Below are positions 1 to 9,000 of a DNA stretch of 23,086 nucleotides, one piece after another. This DNA comes from a virus: positions 1 to 23,086 of the IMG/VR virus record IMGVR_UViG_3300032214_001169, one strand, 5' to 3'. The translations under genes were made by a program, and so were the position numbers. The notes beneath the pieces were generated by a model, which was not told the DNA's origin, ran no database searches, and was given only the letters and a program-made list of their open reading frames with translations. Position 1 is the first letter of the stretch; each line of letters opens with the position of its first letter.

Positions 1-210
1 CAATCAAAAGGTGGATTAGACGTTACAAAAAATGTAGTCTGTTGCTGCCACGATTGTAACCAGTCAAAGGGACACGAGCACTGGAAGTTGTGGTATGTTC
101 AGCAAGACTTTTATAGTGAAGAACGGTTCAATAAAATAGAAGAGTGGATGAAACCAGATCCCCCTGTTAACTTATTTACATATCGTCCAAGACGCAATAA
201 TTGTACTTGA
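1..210 (+). CDS. HNH-type endonuclease, C-terminal fragment
   Basis: The first 69 codons are open from the window edge to a TGA at 208-210, so the start lies upstream. Seen: a CCCHDCNQSKG segment at residues 24-34 of the fragment, then an aromatic stretch (HWKLWYVQQDF), then an F-N-K-I-E-E-W helix. The Cys-x2-Cys-Asn-x2-Lys-Gly pattern is the C-terminal zinc knuckle and last Asn of HNH nucleases. Known: free-standing HNH genes are common in T4-like cyanophages, often beside structural genes, and may act as homing endonucleases. The catalytic His is not in view, so activity cannot be judged. It sits directly upstream of the fibre genes, separated from them by a late-promoter-like box and a palindrome. 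Confidence 0.6.
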   Translation, partial: QSKGGLDVTKNVVCCCHDCNQSKGHEHWKLWYVQQDFYSEERFNKIEEWMKPDPPVNLFTYRPRRNNCT

Positions 211-216
211 TAAATA
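209..216 (+). promoter_or_regulatory. late-promoter-like box GATAAATA
   Basis: GATAAATA differs by one base from TATAAATA, the T4-type late promoter box. It overlaps the stop codon of the HNH fragment and lies about 47 nt before the first fibre gene. Matching boxes occur at 5562 and 5983, each ahead of another fibre gene. A single short AT-rich match is weak on its own; the repeated placement is the support. Confidence 0.4.
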
Positions 217-242
217 GTAAAAGCAGTATATACTGCTTTTAC
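217..242. repeat. perfect 26-bp palindrome, possible terminator or operator
   Basis: The half-site GTAAAAGCAGTAT is followed immediately by its exact reverse complement, with no spacer. In RNA it would form a long hairpin. The 3' arm ends in TTTTAC rather than a long U-run, so it is an imperfect intrinsic terminator. It begins one base after the late-promoter-like box, so it would lie at or near the 5' end of a late transcript. It may end HNH transcription, protect a 5' end, or bind a dimeric protein. Confidence 0.6.
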
Positions 243-262
243 GGTAAATACCAAATCTAGTA

Positions 263-847
263 ATGGCAGATCCTAAGATTATTATTAGGCGTAGTTCTAC
301 GCCGAATAAAGTTCCTACTGAAAATCAACTAGCTCTTGGTGAGTTAGCTATTAATACTTATGATGGTAAACTTTATCTTGAGCAGGATCAGACATCAACA
401 GGATTAGGTGTCACTGTAATAGTAGTTAACCCTTGGGGCGTTGGGGTTGGTAGCACTGTATATAATACTTATTTTACCTCAGGTAATGTTGGTCTTGGAT
501 TAACAAATCCAACACAAAGATTAGACATTGATGGTGGATTAAGAATTCGTGGTGCATTATACGACAGTAATAATGTTGTAGGTGCTGCTGGATCAATTCT
601 TACTTCAACTGGAATTGGAGTTAGTTGGACTACACCTTCTGCGGGTGGATCTGGTGTTGTAATTCAGGACGAAGGACTACAAGTTGGATCTGCAAGTACG
701 ACTCTTAATTTTGTTGGAACTGGTGTTTCTGCGTTTACCGTAGGTAATATAACAGAAATTGTTATAGATTTACAAGGAAATCTTGATGGTGGATTTCCAT
801 CATCAAATTATGGTGGAATCGAAAATGTTAATGGAGGAGGCATTTAA
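263..847 (+). CDS. tail-fibre-like structural protein (short)
   Basis: 194 residues. The N-terminus (residues 1-40) has an IIIRRSS segment and a GELAIN...DGKLYL segment. These resemble the Mtd_N-like domain that anchors many phage fibres and receptor-binding proteins. Residues about 85-95 carry a NPTQRLDIDGGLRIRG strand typical of T4-like cyanophage fibres. Residues about 98-125 contain the recurrent cassette D[21 protein letters not shown], also found three times in the protein encoded at 2275-5550. The C-terminus is rich in Gly, Ser and Asn. There are no catalytic motifs and no signal peptide. There is no clear Shine-Dalgarno before the ATG. Probably a virion tail-fibre or baseplate-associated component; the exact role is inferred. 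Confidence 0.7.
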   Translation: MADPKIIIRRSSTPNKVPTENQLALGELAINTYDGKLYLEQDQTSTGLGVTVIVVNPWGVGVGSTVYNTYFTSGNVGLGLTNPTQRLDIDGGLRIRGALYDSNNVVGAAGSILTSTGIGVSWTTPSAGGSGVVIQDEGLQVGSASTTLNFVGTGVSAFTVGNITEIVIDLQGNLDGGFPSSNYGGIENVNGGGI

Positions 848-852
848 GAAAA

Positions 853-1920
853 ATGGCAACTAGAATTCAAATTAGAAGAGGAAGTTCGACAGACTGGACA
901 AATGCCAATCCAGTGCTTGCTGAAGGTGAATTAGGTTTAGAATTAGATACTGGAAGAATTAAAGTTGGTTTAGGAACCACATCGTGGAATTACCTTGAAT
1001 ATCGCTACTCCACCGCTGCTGCTGGATCTAACACTGAAGTTATTTTTAATGATTCTTTATCTCTTGGAGCATCTTCTAATTTCACGTTCAATAAAAACAC
1101 TTCGACTCTTAAAATTGGTGGAGTCAGTGGGATAGGAATTAATACTAGTACTATCAGTGGTCCATCGGAGATTATTATTGATCCTGCAGGAGTAGGAGAT
1201 AATACTGGATTAGTAAGAATTAAGGGTGATTTATTTGTAGATGGAACGCAAACAATCATAAATTCATCTACCATTGAACTTTCTGATTTTGTTGTAGGTA
1301 TTGCTTCAACTGCAACGACTGATTTACTTGCTGATGGTGCAGGAATCAAGATTGGTCCAGATAATACTTTTACATATGACTATAGTAATACTGCATTAAA
1401 GTCAAGTGAAAATTTAAATATTGCTTCTGGTAAGACTTATAAAATTAATGGAATAGATGTTCTTTCATCAAATACCCTTGGTTCTGGTGTAGTTAATTCT
1501 TCACTTACATCTGTTGGTACTCTCAACCAATTAAACATTTCTGGAGTTACAACTTCCAATGCATATTATGTTGGGTCTACACAAGTTATTTCTAGTGGTA
1601 GACAGTTACAGAACATTACTTCTTTAGATGCGACCACCACTGCAACAATTGAATCTGCAGTTCAAGCAGCTCCAAATAATTTCTCCAGCTTGAACGTTAC
1701 TGGAATATCAACACTTAGTGGAGTTTTAAATGTTGGAGCGGCTGGAACAGTTATTACTGCAACAATTGGTGGTAATGTTGGAATTAATTCAACAATACCT
1801 CAAACTATACTGGATGTTAACGGGGATATAAATAGTTCAACAGACGTTAAAATTGATGGAATTAGTGTCCTCACTACAGCAAGTAATGACGCACTTGCAC
1901 TTGCAATCGCACTAGGATAA
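853..1920 (+). CDS. tail fibre protein with Mtd_N-like N-terminus
   Basis: 355 residues. The opening MATRIQIRRGSS followed by NPVLAEGELGLELDTGRIKVG is a textbook Mtd_N-like (major tropism determinant N-terminal) domain, residues 1-50, known to dock fibres to the virion. Residues about 120-205 form a module with VDGTQTIINSS, an LADGAGIKIG turn and a GKTYKINGIDVLSS end. Its counterpart is in the 1025-residue fibre at 6024-9101. Residues about 225-330 are beta-rich with repeated S/T-G-V/I-T/S-T steps, as in cyanophage fibres. No recognisable C-terminal receptor or chaperone domain is seen, so assembly may need a partner. A GGAGGAGG at 833-840, inside the preceding gene, may serve as ribosome-binding site; the genes are 5 nt apart. 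Confidence 0.8.
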   Translation: MATRIQIRRGSSTDWTNANPVLAEGELGLELDTGRIKVGLGTTSWNYLEYRYSTAAAGSNTEVIFNDSLSLGASSNFTFNKNTSTLKIGGVSGIGINTSTISGPSEIIIDPAGVGDNTGLVRIKGDLFVDGTQTIINSSTIELSDFVVGIASTATTDLLADGAGIKIGPDNTFTYDYSNTALKSSENLNIASGKTYKINGIDVLSSNTLGSGVVNSSLTSVGTLNQLNISGVTTSNAYYVGSTQVISSGRQLQNITSLDATTTATIESAVQAAPNNFSSLNVTGISTLSGVLNVGAAGTVITATIGGNVGINSTIPQTILDVNGDINSSTDVKIDGISVLTTASNDALALAIALG

Positions 1921-1927
1921 TAAAAAA

Positions 1928-2257
1928 ATGGCAAATTTATTCAAAAGTTATACTAAAGCAAACGTAGGTACTGCTACAAGTGACATCTATACTACTCCCG
2001 GTGCGACTACATCTGTAATTATTGGACTATGTTTAGCAAACACGACAGGATCCCCTGTAAATGCTAATGTTCTTGTAGATAAGGCAGGTGCTTCTGACAC
2101 AGTTTATCTTGCTAAAAGTTTAGAACTTCCAGATGGATCTCTTTATGAGTTTAATGGGGGGAATAAAATTATTTTAGAGACCGGTGATAAATTGCAGGTA
2201 TTTTCCAGCACATCTTCTAGTATTGATGTAATGGTGAGTATTCTTGAACAAACCTAG
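1928..2257 (+). CDS. small phage virion protein (fibre-module accessory)
   Basis: 109 residues, almost entirely beta-strand in character, with a single Cys. Seen: an N-terminal ANLFKSYTKANVGTATSDIY segment, a central IIGLCLANTT strand, and a GGNKIILETGDKLQV strand before VMVSILEQT at the C-terminus. From memory this layout (anchor strand, viGLslANtt, kivLetGDsl, vsvLE) matches a small uncharacterised structural protein that recurs in marine phage tail modules. Its exact function is unknown to me. It is spaced 7 nt from the upstream fibre and 17 nt from the downstream one, so it is probably co-transcribed and co-assembled with them. A decoration, trimerisation or collar role would be a guess. 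Confidence 0.65.
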   Translation: MANLFKSYTKANVGTATSDIYTTPGATTSVIIGLCLANTTGSPVNANVLVDKAGASDTVYLAKSLELPDGSLYEFNGGNKIILETGDKLQVFSSTSSSIDVMVSILEQT

Positions 2258-2274
2258 TCTTAGAGGTAAAGTAA

Positions 2275-5200
2275 ATGGCATATGCAGGTAAGGGGCCAAA
2301 GAGACTTGGTGGTAAGGTTTATGATTATAATAATCAAGTTGGCGCAGCTGGATCTATTTTAGTTTCTACAGGATCATCTGTAGAGTGGGTATCTAGTAGT
2401 AGTGTTGTAACACTAGGAATAGGAACAAATAGAAATGCTGAATTTCAGCAAGTTAATGTTTCAGGAGTAACCACTTCTAAAGGTGGTTTTGTAGGTAATT
2501 TAACTGGAACTGCAACAACATCAACAAATCTTTCTGATGCTGCAAATATTACCACTGGAACTATTAATGCTTCTAGATTATCTGGAACTTATAACATTGA
2601 TATAAGTGGTAATGCTGCAACTGCAGATTATGCTGATGTATCAGGTATTTCTACATATTCCATATCAGCAGGTGTCGCCACCTATGCTACCAACGCTGGT
2701 ATCGCCACCTATGCTACCAACGCAGGTATTGCGACTTATGCTACAAGTGCAGGAGTTGCAACTGCTCTTCAAAACGCAAGAACATTTGAGATTACTGGTG
2801 ATGTTGTTGCTTCCGGAATAATTTTTGACGGTACTGGTAACGTATCTTTAGCTGCAACAATTCAACCAAATAGTGTTGGATTAGGAACTGATACAACTGG
2901 TGATTATGTTCAGTCTATTACTGGAACTTCAAATCAGATTACTGTTACTAGTGGAACTGGGGAAGGTTCAGCACCAACACTGAGTATTCCAACTCAGTTT
3001 ACTGCTCCACAGGACGTTACGGTTACTAGAGATTTACAAGTTAATCGTAATTTAAATGTTAATGGTAATATTACGATTGGTGGAACAACCGCTGTAATCT
3101 TTTCACAATCATTAAACATCTATGACCCTGATATTGTTCTTGGTTATAGAACTGATGCTTTTGGTAATGATGTTTCAAATGATAATACTGCCAATCATGG
3201 TGGCGTTGCTCTTGCATCCACAGAAGGAAACCCATTAGTTCAGTTATTCATTGCTGGGATTGAAACAAACCCCGCCACATACAAAAAGATTATGTGGTTC
3301 AAGGCGGGTGAATTTGCTGGACTTGGAACTGATGCTTGGTTGATGAACTATGCTGTTGGTATTGGAAGCACTCAATTCCCAACAGGAACCAGATTAGCAG
3401 CAGGTTCAGTTCAATTCACTGAAAATGATTTAGCAGTAGTAAGAAATATTAATGCTTCTGGTATTATTACTTCAACGAGTGGTATTAGGGTATCTAATGG
3501 TGGAATCAATGTAACAGGTGTTTCTACGTTTGTTGATAGTATTAACTTCAATTCAACATTAAAAGATTATTTTGGCAATGTTGGTGCAGCTTCTTCTGTT
3601 TTAATTTCAACAGGGTCTGGAATTAAATGGGAATCAATTGAAACTGCGGCTTTACAAGGATCTCAAGGATCTCAAGGTTTCCAAGGTGATATAGGTGCTC
3701 AAGGATCTCAAGGTTTCCAAGGTGATATAGGTGCTCAAGGTTCCACTGGTACTCAAGGTGCTCAAGGTGTCATAGGATTTCAAGGTGCTACCGGTAATCA
3801 AGGTGCTACCGGTGCTCAAGGTTCTACTGGTGCAACAGGTGCTCAAGGATCTCAAGGTTTCCAAGGTGATATAGGTGCTCAAGGTTCTACTGGTGCTCAA
3901 GGTTCTACTGGTGCTCAAGGATCTACTGGTGCTCAAGGAACCCAAGGTACTCAAGGTTTAACGGGACCAGTTGCTGGTACTGACAAACAAGTTATTTTTA
4001 ACAACAATAATGTATCTGCTGGTGCTACTAACTTTGTATATGATGCAGTAAATCAGAGTGTTGGTATAGGAACCATAACTCCAGCATCGGGAATTAAACT
4101 TGATGTTGTTGGTGGAGAAATCAAGGCAGGTAGAGTTGATACATCTAATGAAGGTGGTCAGTTAAGTTTTGGTAGAGCAACTGATAATGCAACTGCTTGG
4201 TATATTGATGTTTATGGAAATACTTCAACACCAAATCTTCGTTTTGTTGATGTTAGTAATTCAGCAGTAAGAGCACAAATTGATGGTTCTGGAAACTTTG
4301 TTTTTGAGAGTCCTATTGAATTAAATTCTACATTAAGGGACATCTATAATAATGTAGGTGCCGCTGGTTCTATTTTAGTTTCAACTGGGGCTGGTGTTTC
4401 TTGGACTGCCCCTTCTGCTGCTGGAACTCAAGGAGTACAAGGTGCTCAAGGAGTTCAAGGTTCTGTTGGAGCACAAGGTTCTGTTGGAGTTCAAGGTGCT
4501 CAAGGTGCTACCGGTAATCAAGGTGCTTCTGGTGCTCAAGGTGCTCAAGGTTCTACTGGTGCTCAAGGATCTCAAGGTTTCCAAGGTGATATAGGTGCTC
4601 AAGGTTCTACTGGTGCTCAAGGTTCTACTGGTGCTCAAGGATCTACTGGTGCTCAAGGAACCGCTGGTGCTCAAGGAACCGCTGGTGCTCAAGGTGCTAC
4701 CGGTGCTCAAGGTTCTACTGGTGCAACAGGTGCTCAAGGATCTCAAGGTTTCCAAGGTGATATAGGTGCTCAAGGATCTACTGGTGCTCAAGGATCTACT
4801 GGTGCTCAAGGAACCGCTGGTGCTCAAGGTTCTACTGGTGCTCAAGGTGCTACCGGTGCTCAAGGTTCAACCGGTTCTGGTTCTCAAGGATCTCAAGGTG
4901 CCACAGGTGCTCAAGGTGCACAAGGTCCCGCAGGAGGTGGTGGTGGATCTGGAGAGTCTTATTGGGTATCAACATCTGCTGGAATTCATACACTTTCTAG
5001 TGTTGGTGTAGGTACAACAAATCCAAATACTGTAGTAACTTCTAATAATACATCAACTCTTGCTGTTGGAGTTGTTACTTCATATGTAGTTAATACAAAT
5101 GTTATTGGAGTTGGTGATACCAGTTATACGAATGCTAACAACTTTATTATAGAAACAAAAACCGTAACTACAGCAACCACGAGTCAAGTTGGAATTGATA

Positions 5201-5550
5201 CTTTCTCATCAGACTTGTATAGAAGCGCCAAATATTATGTTCAGTTAACTAATGATAGTGATTATCATGTCGTTGAAATTACTGTTTTACATGATGGATC
5301 AAGTGTATATTTGCTTGAATCAAATGCTCTTAAATTAAATGTTGCTTGTGGAATTTTTACAGGATCTATAACTGGATCTGATTTAACTCTGTCATTAACA
5401 CCATCTACTGCTGAACCAACTAATATTATTCTTAATAGAACTTTAATTCGCAGTACAGGAAGTGCATTTGCTCCAACTGGAGATTTACTATTACAAACTG
5501 GAAGTATTGATTTTATGGTCGGATCTGGACAATTTGACTTGAATACATAA
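2275..5550 (+). CDS. giant tail fibre with two collagen-like domains
   Basis: 1091 residues. In order: an N-terminal cassette (about 12-40) with [12 protein letters not shown]; a short tandem repeat (about 132-163) of A-G-I-A-T-Y-A-T-N; beta-rich shaft; a module at about 258-345 with GNITIGG and a metal-site-like NHGGVAL turn; a second [12 protein letters not shown] cassette (about 432-455); 35 uninterrupted Gly-x-y triplets (462-566); a beta region with a third [12 protein letters not shown] cassette (to about 715); 50 further Gly-x-y triplets, a five-residue break, then five more (717-886); and a C-terminal domain (about 890-1091). The C-terminal domain has an [19 protein letters not shown] strand set that I associate with cyanophage fibre tips. 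Collagen-like stretches in phage fibres form trimeric helices. Trimeric receptor-binding fibre is inferred. AGAGGT at 2261-2266 may be the ribosome-binding site. Confidence 0.85.
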   Translation: MAYAGKGPKRLGGKVYDYNNQVGAAGSILVSTGSSVEWVSSSSVVTLGIGTNRNAEFQQVNVSGVTTSKGGFVGNLTGTATTSTNLSDAANITTGTINASRLSGTYNIDISGNAATADYADVSGISTYSISAGVATYATNAGIATYATNAGIATYATSAGVATALQNARTFEITGDVVASGIIFDGTGNVSLAATIQPNSVGLGTDTTGDYVQSITGTSNQITVTSGTGEGSAPTLSIPTQFTAPQDVTVTRDLQVNRNLNVNGNITIGGTTAVIFSQSLNIYDPDIVLGYRTDAFGNDVSNDNTANHGGVALASTEGNPLVQLFIAGIETNPATYKKIMWFKAGEFAGLGTDAWLMNYAVGIGSTQFPTGTRLAAGSVQFTENDLAVVRNINASGIITSTSGIRVSNGGINVTGVSTFVDSINFNSTLKDYFGNVGAASSVLISTGSGIKWESIETAALQGSQGSQGFQGDIGAQGSQGFQGDIGAQGSTGTQGAQGVIGFQGATGNQGATGAQGSTGATGAQGSQGFQGDIGAQGSTGAQGSTGAQGSTGAQGTQGTQGLTGPVAGTDKQVIFNNNNVSAGATNFVYDAVNQSVGIGTITPASGIKLDVVGGEIKAGRVDTSNEGGQLSFGRATDNATAWYIDVYGNTSTPNLRFVDVSNSAVRAQIDGSGNFVFESPIELNSTLRDIYNNVGAAGSILVSTGAGVSWTAPSAAGTQGVQGAQGVQGSVGAQGSVGVQGAQGATGNQGASGAQGAQGSTGAQGSQGFQGDIGAQGSTGAQGSTGAQGSTGAQGTAGAQGTAGAQGATGAQGSTGATGAQGSQGFQGDIGAQGSTGAQGSTGAQGTAGAQGSTGAQGATGAQGSTGSGSQGSQGATGAQGAQGPAGGGGGSGESYWVSTSAGIHTLSSVGVGTTNPNTVVTSNNTSTLAVGVVTSYVVNTNVIGVGDTSYTNANNFIIETKTVTTATTSQVGIDTFSSDLYRSAKYYVQLTNDSDYHVVEITVLHDGSSVYLLESNALKLNVACGIFTGSITGSDLTLSLTPSTAEPTNIILNRTLIRSTGSAFAPTGDLLLQTGSIDFMVGSGQFDLNT
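2668..2763 (+). repeat. 27-bp tandem repeat, 3.5 copies, in frame
   Basis: Units start at 2668, 2695 and 2722, with a partial unit at 2749-2763. Each encodes nine residues, A-G-(V/I)-A-T-Y-A-T-(N/S). The first two units differ at few bases and the third is more diverged. The array is a short beta or coiled linker in the fibre shaft and can change length without a frameshift. Confidence 0.85.
3658..3972 (+). repeat. collagen-like repeat array 1 (35 Gly-x-y triplets)
   Basis: 35 consecutive triplets beginning with Gly, dominated by GAQ, GST, GSQ and GAT, with a recurring [12 protein letters not shown] block (three copies). There is only one Pro, so a triple helix would rely on Gln, Thr and Ser rather than imino acids. 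The length is an exact multiple of nine bases. Confidence 0.95.
3838..3942 (+). repeat. 105-bp exact direct repeat, copy 1
   Basis: Positions 3838-3942 match 4558-4662 at every base; the match ends at 3837/4557 and 3943/4663. The offset is 720 bp, or 240 codons, so recombination between copies would keep the frame. A second, overlapping repeat (3798-3884 against 4689-4775, 87 bp, offset 891 bp) is also exact and in frame. Confidence 0.95.
4423..4932 (+). repeat. collagen-like repeat array 2 (50 + 5 Gly-x-y triplets)
   Basis: 50 uninterrupted Gly-x-y triplets (4423-4872), a GSGSQ interruption (4873-4887), then five triplets ending in GPA (4888-4932) and a Gly-rich hinge. It carries two more copies of the [12 protein letters not shown] block seen in array 1. 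Confidence 0.95.
4558..4662 (+). repeat. 105-bp exact direct repeat, copy 2
   Basis: Second copy of the 105-bp repeat at 3838-3942. It lies in collagen-like array 2, while copy 1 lies in array 1. Identity at silent positions points to recent duplication or gene conversion rather than selection on protein sequence alone. Confidence 0.95.
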
Positions 5551-5561
5551 TCAATACTTCA

Positions 5562-5569
5562 TATAAATA
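5562..5569 (+). promoter_or_regulatory. T4-type late promoter box TATAAATA
   Basis: Exact TATAAATA in the 45-bp gap between two fibre genes, 26 nt before the ATG at 5596. T4-like phages use this single box, read by the gp55-type sigma factor, for late genes. The same octamer at 5983 precedes the next fibre gene. Confidence 0.65.
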
Positions 5570-5595
5570 AAAACATAGGATAGTAGTAAATTTAG

Positions 5596-5955
5596 ATGGC
5601 TAAAGTTTTACAATTTAGAAGAGGCACTACTTCTGGTCTATCTACTGTAACTGGTGTTGAAGGAGAACTTTTTGTCGATCTGACAAAAGATACTCTTGTT
5701 GTAATGGATGGAACCACTGCAGGTGGTCAACCACTTCAAAAAGAAATAGTATCATCTACACGAATCAATGCTGGAGTTACAACTGTTTCTTCTCTATATG
5801 TTACCTCACCATTTATTTTAAATCCTACTAGTATTAGTGAAAATTATACAGTTCCTGCAAATTATAATGCAATGACTGTTGGACCATCTATTGTAGTTAG
5901 CAATGGGGTTGTGGTGACGGTTCAGTCTGGCGGTAACTGGTCTGTTGTTCCGTAA
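5596..5955 (+). CDS. short tail-fibre-like protein with Mtd_N-like N-terminus
   Basis: 119 residues. Residues 1-45 carry the anchor pattern LQFRRGTT...GVEGELFVDLTKDTLVVMDG, matching the Mtd_N-like starts of the proteins encoded at 263 and 853. The last 40 residues contain ENYTVPANYNAMTVGPSIVV followed by GVVVTVQSGGNWSVV. I recognise this as a terminal beta module found in many phage fibre and accessory proteins (Y-T-V-P-x-x-x-N-A-M-x-x-G-P). The protein is thus an anchor joined to a terminal module with almost no shaft. It may be a reduced fibre, a tip adaptor, or an acceptor for module exchange. It has its own late box at 5562 and no clear Shine-Dalgarno. Confidence 0.75.
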   Translation: MAKVLQFRRGTTSGLSTVTGVEGELFVDLTKDTLVVMDGTTAGGQPLQKEIVSSTRINAGVTTVSSLYVTSPFILNPTSISENYTVPANYNAMTVGPSIVVSNGVVVTVQSGGNWSVVP

Positions 5956-5982
5956 GATATAATTGATTAGACATATCAACTT

Positions 5983-5990
5983 TATAAATA
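5983..5990 (+). promoter_or_regulatory. T4-type late promoter box TATAAATA
   Basis: Exact TATAAATA in the 68-bp gap between 5955 and 6024. With a start about 6-10 nt downstream, the large fibre gene would have a leader of roughly 25 nt. The repeated box suggests that the fibre genes are separate late units and not one long operon. Confidence 0.65.
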
Positions 5991-6023
5991 ACTAAAGCAA
6001 GCAATTAAATTGTTTTAAGAAAG

Positions 6024-9000
6024 ATGTCAGAAATTAGAGTAGATAAAATTGTAAATTCTTCTGGTAGTGGCGCCGTTGAGTTTACTCAAGGTATTAGTAT
6101 TCCATCTGGACAAACTCTAAGTGGAATAGCTCAAACTGCTCAAGGATTGACAGCGACTGCGAGTGTCAATACTAGTGGAATTATTACTGCTACGACTTTT
6201 GTTGGTGCTTTAACTGGTAACGTTACTGGAAACGTAACAGGCAACCTAAACGCTACTGGAGTTTCAACAGCAGCATACCTACAGAATACCAATATCAATT
6301 CATCTGGTATTCATACTGCTTCTTCATTCTCTGGTTCACTAGCAAACACATTAACTTTAGCAACTTCTGGTACTGGATTATCTGGATCCACTACCTTCAA
6401 CAACTCTGGTGCTGCAACCTTTACGGTTACTTCTAACGCAACCAACGCCAATACAGCATCTGCAATTGTTGCTCGTGATGCTTCAGGTAACTTCAGTGCT
6501 GGTACGATTACTGCTACGACTTTTGTTGGTGCTTTAACTGGAAACGTAACAGGAAACCTAACTGGAACAGCATCAACTGCAACATTAGCGACTAACGCAC
6601 AAGGATTAACTGGAACTCCAAACATTACTGTTGGTGATGCAACTGTAACTGGCAACTTAACCGTTCAGGGTACAACTACAACACTTGATACTGTTAATTT
6701 AGTTGTAGAAGATAAAAATATTGGTATCGGAACAACCACTACACCTTCAAATACAACAGCAGACGGTGGTGGACTTACATTATTTGGTGGAGCTGGTGGT
6801 GATAAGACTTTAACTTGGGTAAACTCAACCGCTGCTTGGACTTCTAACCAAGACATTAATTTAACAACCGGAAAAGTTTATGAGATTAATGGATCTACAG
6901 TATTAAGTTCATCTCAAGTTCTTGGTAAATCGGTTCCTGCTGGAACAATTGTTGGAGATACTGATTCTCAAACACTTTCAAGTAAGACTTTATGTTCCTC
7001 GACTTTAACTGGATCTCTAACTGCTGGTGGCGGAACGGGATCTAATGGTCAGTTCCTCCAATCAACAGGAGCTGGAGTTTGTTGGGCTACTGCTGCGGGA
7101 GGGGGATCAGGTGGCATCAATGTTTGCTGCGTCAGCAACTTCTTATCTTGTAATACTAATGCACTTAGTATCTCTTGTGCTAATAATAACTTCTTAGTTG
7201 GATGTAATGCGGGAAAATGTACTACCACTGGATGTTATAACAACTTCTTAGGCAAATACGCAGGGTGTTCTAATACCGATGGTTCTCTCAATAACTTCTT
7301 AGGTCGTCAAGCAGGATATTATAATACTATTGGAAATCATAATAACTTCATAGGTGACGCTGTAGGGTATAAAAATACTACTGGATGTTATAACAACTTC
7401 TTAGGCAATAACGCTGGATTTAATAATACCACTGGAAATCATAATAACTTCTTAGGTCGTTATAGTGGTTATAATAATACTACAGGATGCTTTAACACTT
7501 TCTTAGGTTTTTGTGCAGGACGTAGTAACACCACTGGAAGTAGTAACTTTGCAATTGGATGTTTTGCTTTATGCAGTAATGCTACTGGTACAGATAACAT
7601 TGCAATTGGATGTTTTGCTGGACGTGTTGTTGCTGGAAGTTGCAACATTTTTATTGGTCGCCTAGCAGGTTCATGTACATCATCTTCTGTTGCATCTAAT
7701 AACATTGCAATTGGCGCTCTTGCAGGTAGATGTATTACTACAGGAGGATCCAATATTGCTTTAGGTCTCTATGCCTACCGTGGTGCTGGCGGTGGATGTA
7801 ATATTGTTGCTGGTCATTGTGCAGGATATAGTGCAACCTCAGGAAATAATAATATATTCCTTGGACAAAATGCAGGTTTTAATTATATTGGAACTGCAGG
7901 ACAACATCAAAATATTTTCATTGGATGTAATTCAGGTTGCCTAGTTACTGGTGGATGTAACGTAATCATCGGTGGATTTATCGGATCTTTATTTACTGCT
8001 TGCTGTAACCATATTTTCCTATCTGATGGTGCTGGAAATAATAGATTACAAATTAATAACTCTGGTGCCCTTGGTTTTGCTGGTGCAAATTATGGTACTG
8101 CAGGACAAGTTCTAACTTCTTGTGGTAATGCTGCTGCTCCAGTATGGGCAGCTGCCGGTGGATCTCAAGCAATGTGTGCAACTGGCAGCAACACCATCTA
8201 CTCATGTAGTGCAGGACTTTGTGGATCTGAGAACTTCTTTGCTGGATTTCAAGCAGGGCCCAGTGCTTCAGCATATCCTCAGTATAGTACTGCTATTGGT
8301 GTACGAGCAGGACGCTATGCAGGATCTTATACATATGGATATAATTCATGGTATAATACCTTCCTTGGTTATCAAGCTGGATATTACAGATCAGGAGGAT
8401 GTCACAACTTCTTCGCTGGAACATGTGCAGGTATGTCAGGATTTAATGAGCTTGCTTCTACTACTGGATGCTCTAACATAGCAATTGGTAGACTGGCTGG
8501 AGTTTGTCTTACTAGTGGTAATAATAATGTTTTCCTAGGAGATGTTGCAGGTAAATATAACACAACAGGTTCCTACAATACATTTATTGGATACCAAGCA
8601 TCTAATGGATGTGTAAACAAAGGAACTTTAGGTGGACATAGAGGCACTAATAACATTGCACTTGGTTGTAATTCTGGAAATGATGCTCTTTATAATTTTG
8701 GATCAACAGACGCCTCCAATATTATCGTTATTGGTAATAACAGTCACACTGCATCATATGTCAAAGTTGCTTGGACAACTGGATCTGACGCAAGAGATAA
8801 AACTAATATTATTCCAATCCCAGTTGGTAAGAACTTCCTGAAGCAGTTAAATCCTGTTCAATATCAGTGGGCAGATCGTGAAACTGGTGAAGTTACCACT
8901 GAAAAACCAAATTACGGTTTCCTCGCACAAGATGTTCTTGCACTGGAGAATCCACCTCAAGTTATTGTTGATGATAATGATCCAGAGCACCTCAAACTTC

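Noticed and set aside
2640-2770. CRISPR-like array
   Set aside because: Repeats are directly tandem with no unique spacers and are in frame with a fibre protein.
2606-2821. + strand out-of-frame ORF of 71 codons
   Set aside because: It mirrors the 27-bp tandem repeat of the real fibre gene in another frame and has no ribosome-binding site.
3652-3954. Open reading frame on the - strand opposite the first collagen-like array
   Set aside because: It is a repeat shadow: Ser/Leu/Thr-rich periodic translation of the antisense of Gly-x-y codons, with no ribosome-binding site. The same holds for 4381-4863 on the - strand.
6146-6180. TTGACA in the large fibre gene as a promoter
   Set aside because: The sequence at 17-18 bp spacing is not a -10 box; it is codon context for Leu-Thr.
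7320-7480. Repeated TATAAT hexamers in the large fibre gene
   Set aside because: They come from Tyr-Asn-Asn and Tyr-Asn-Thr codons of the repeats and have no -35 partners.
7469-7753. - strand ORF in the large fibre gene
   Set aside because: It is the antisense of the 17-residue repeats, with a low-complexity product and no start signals; the + strand frame has clear domain structure.
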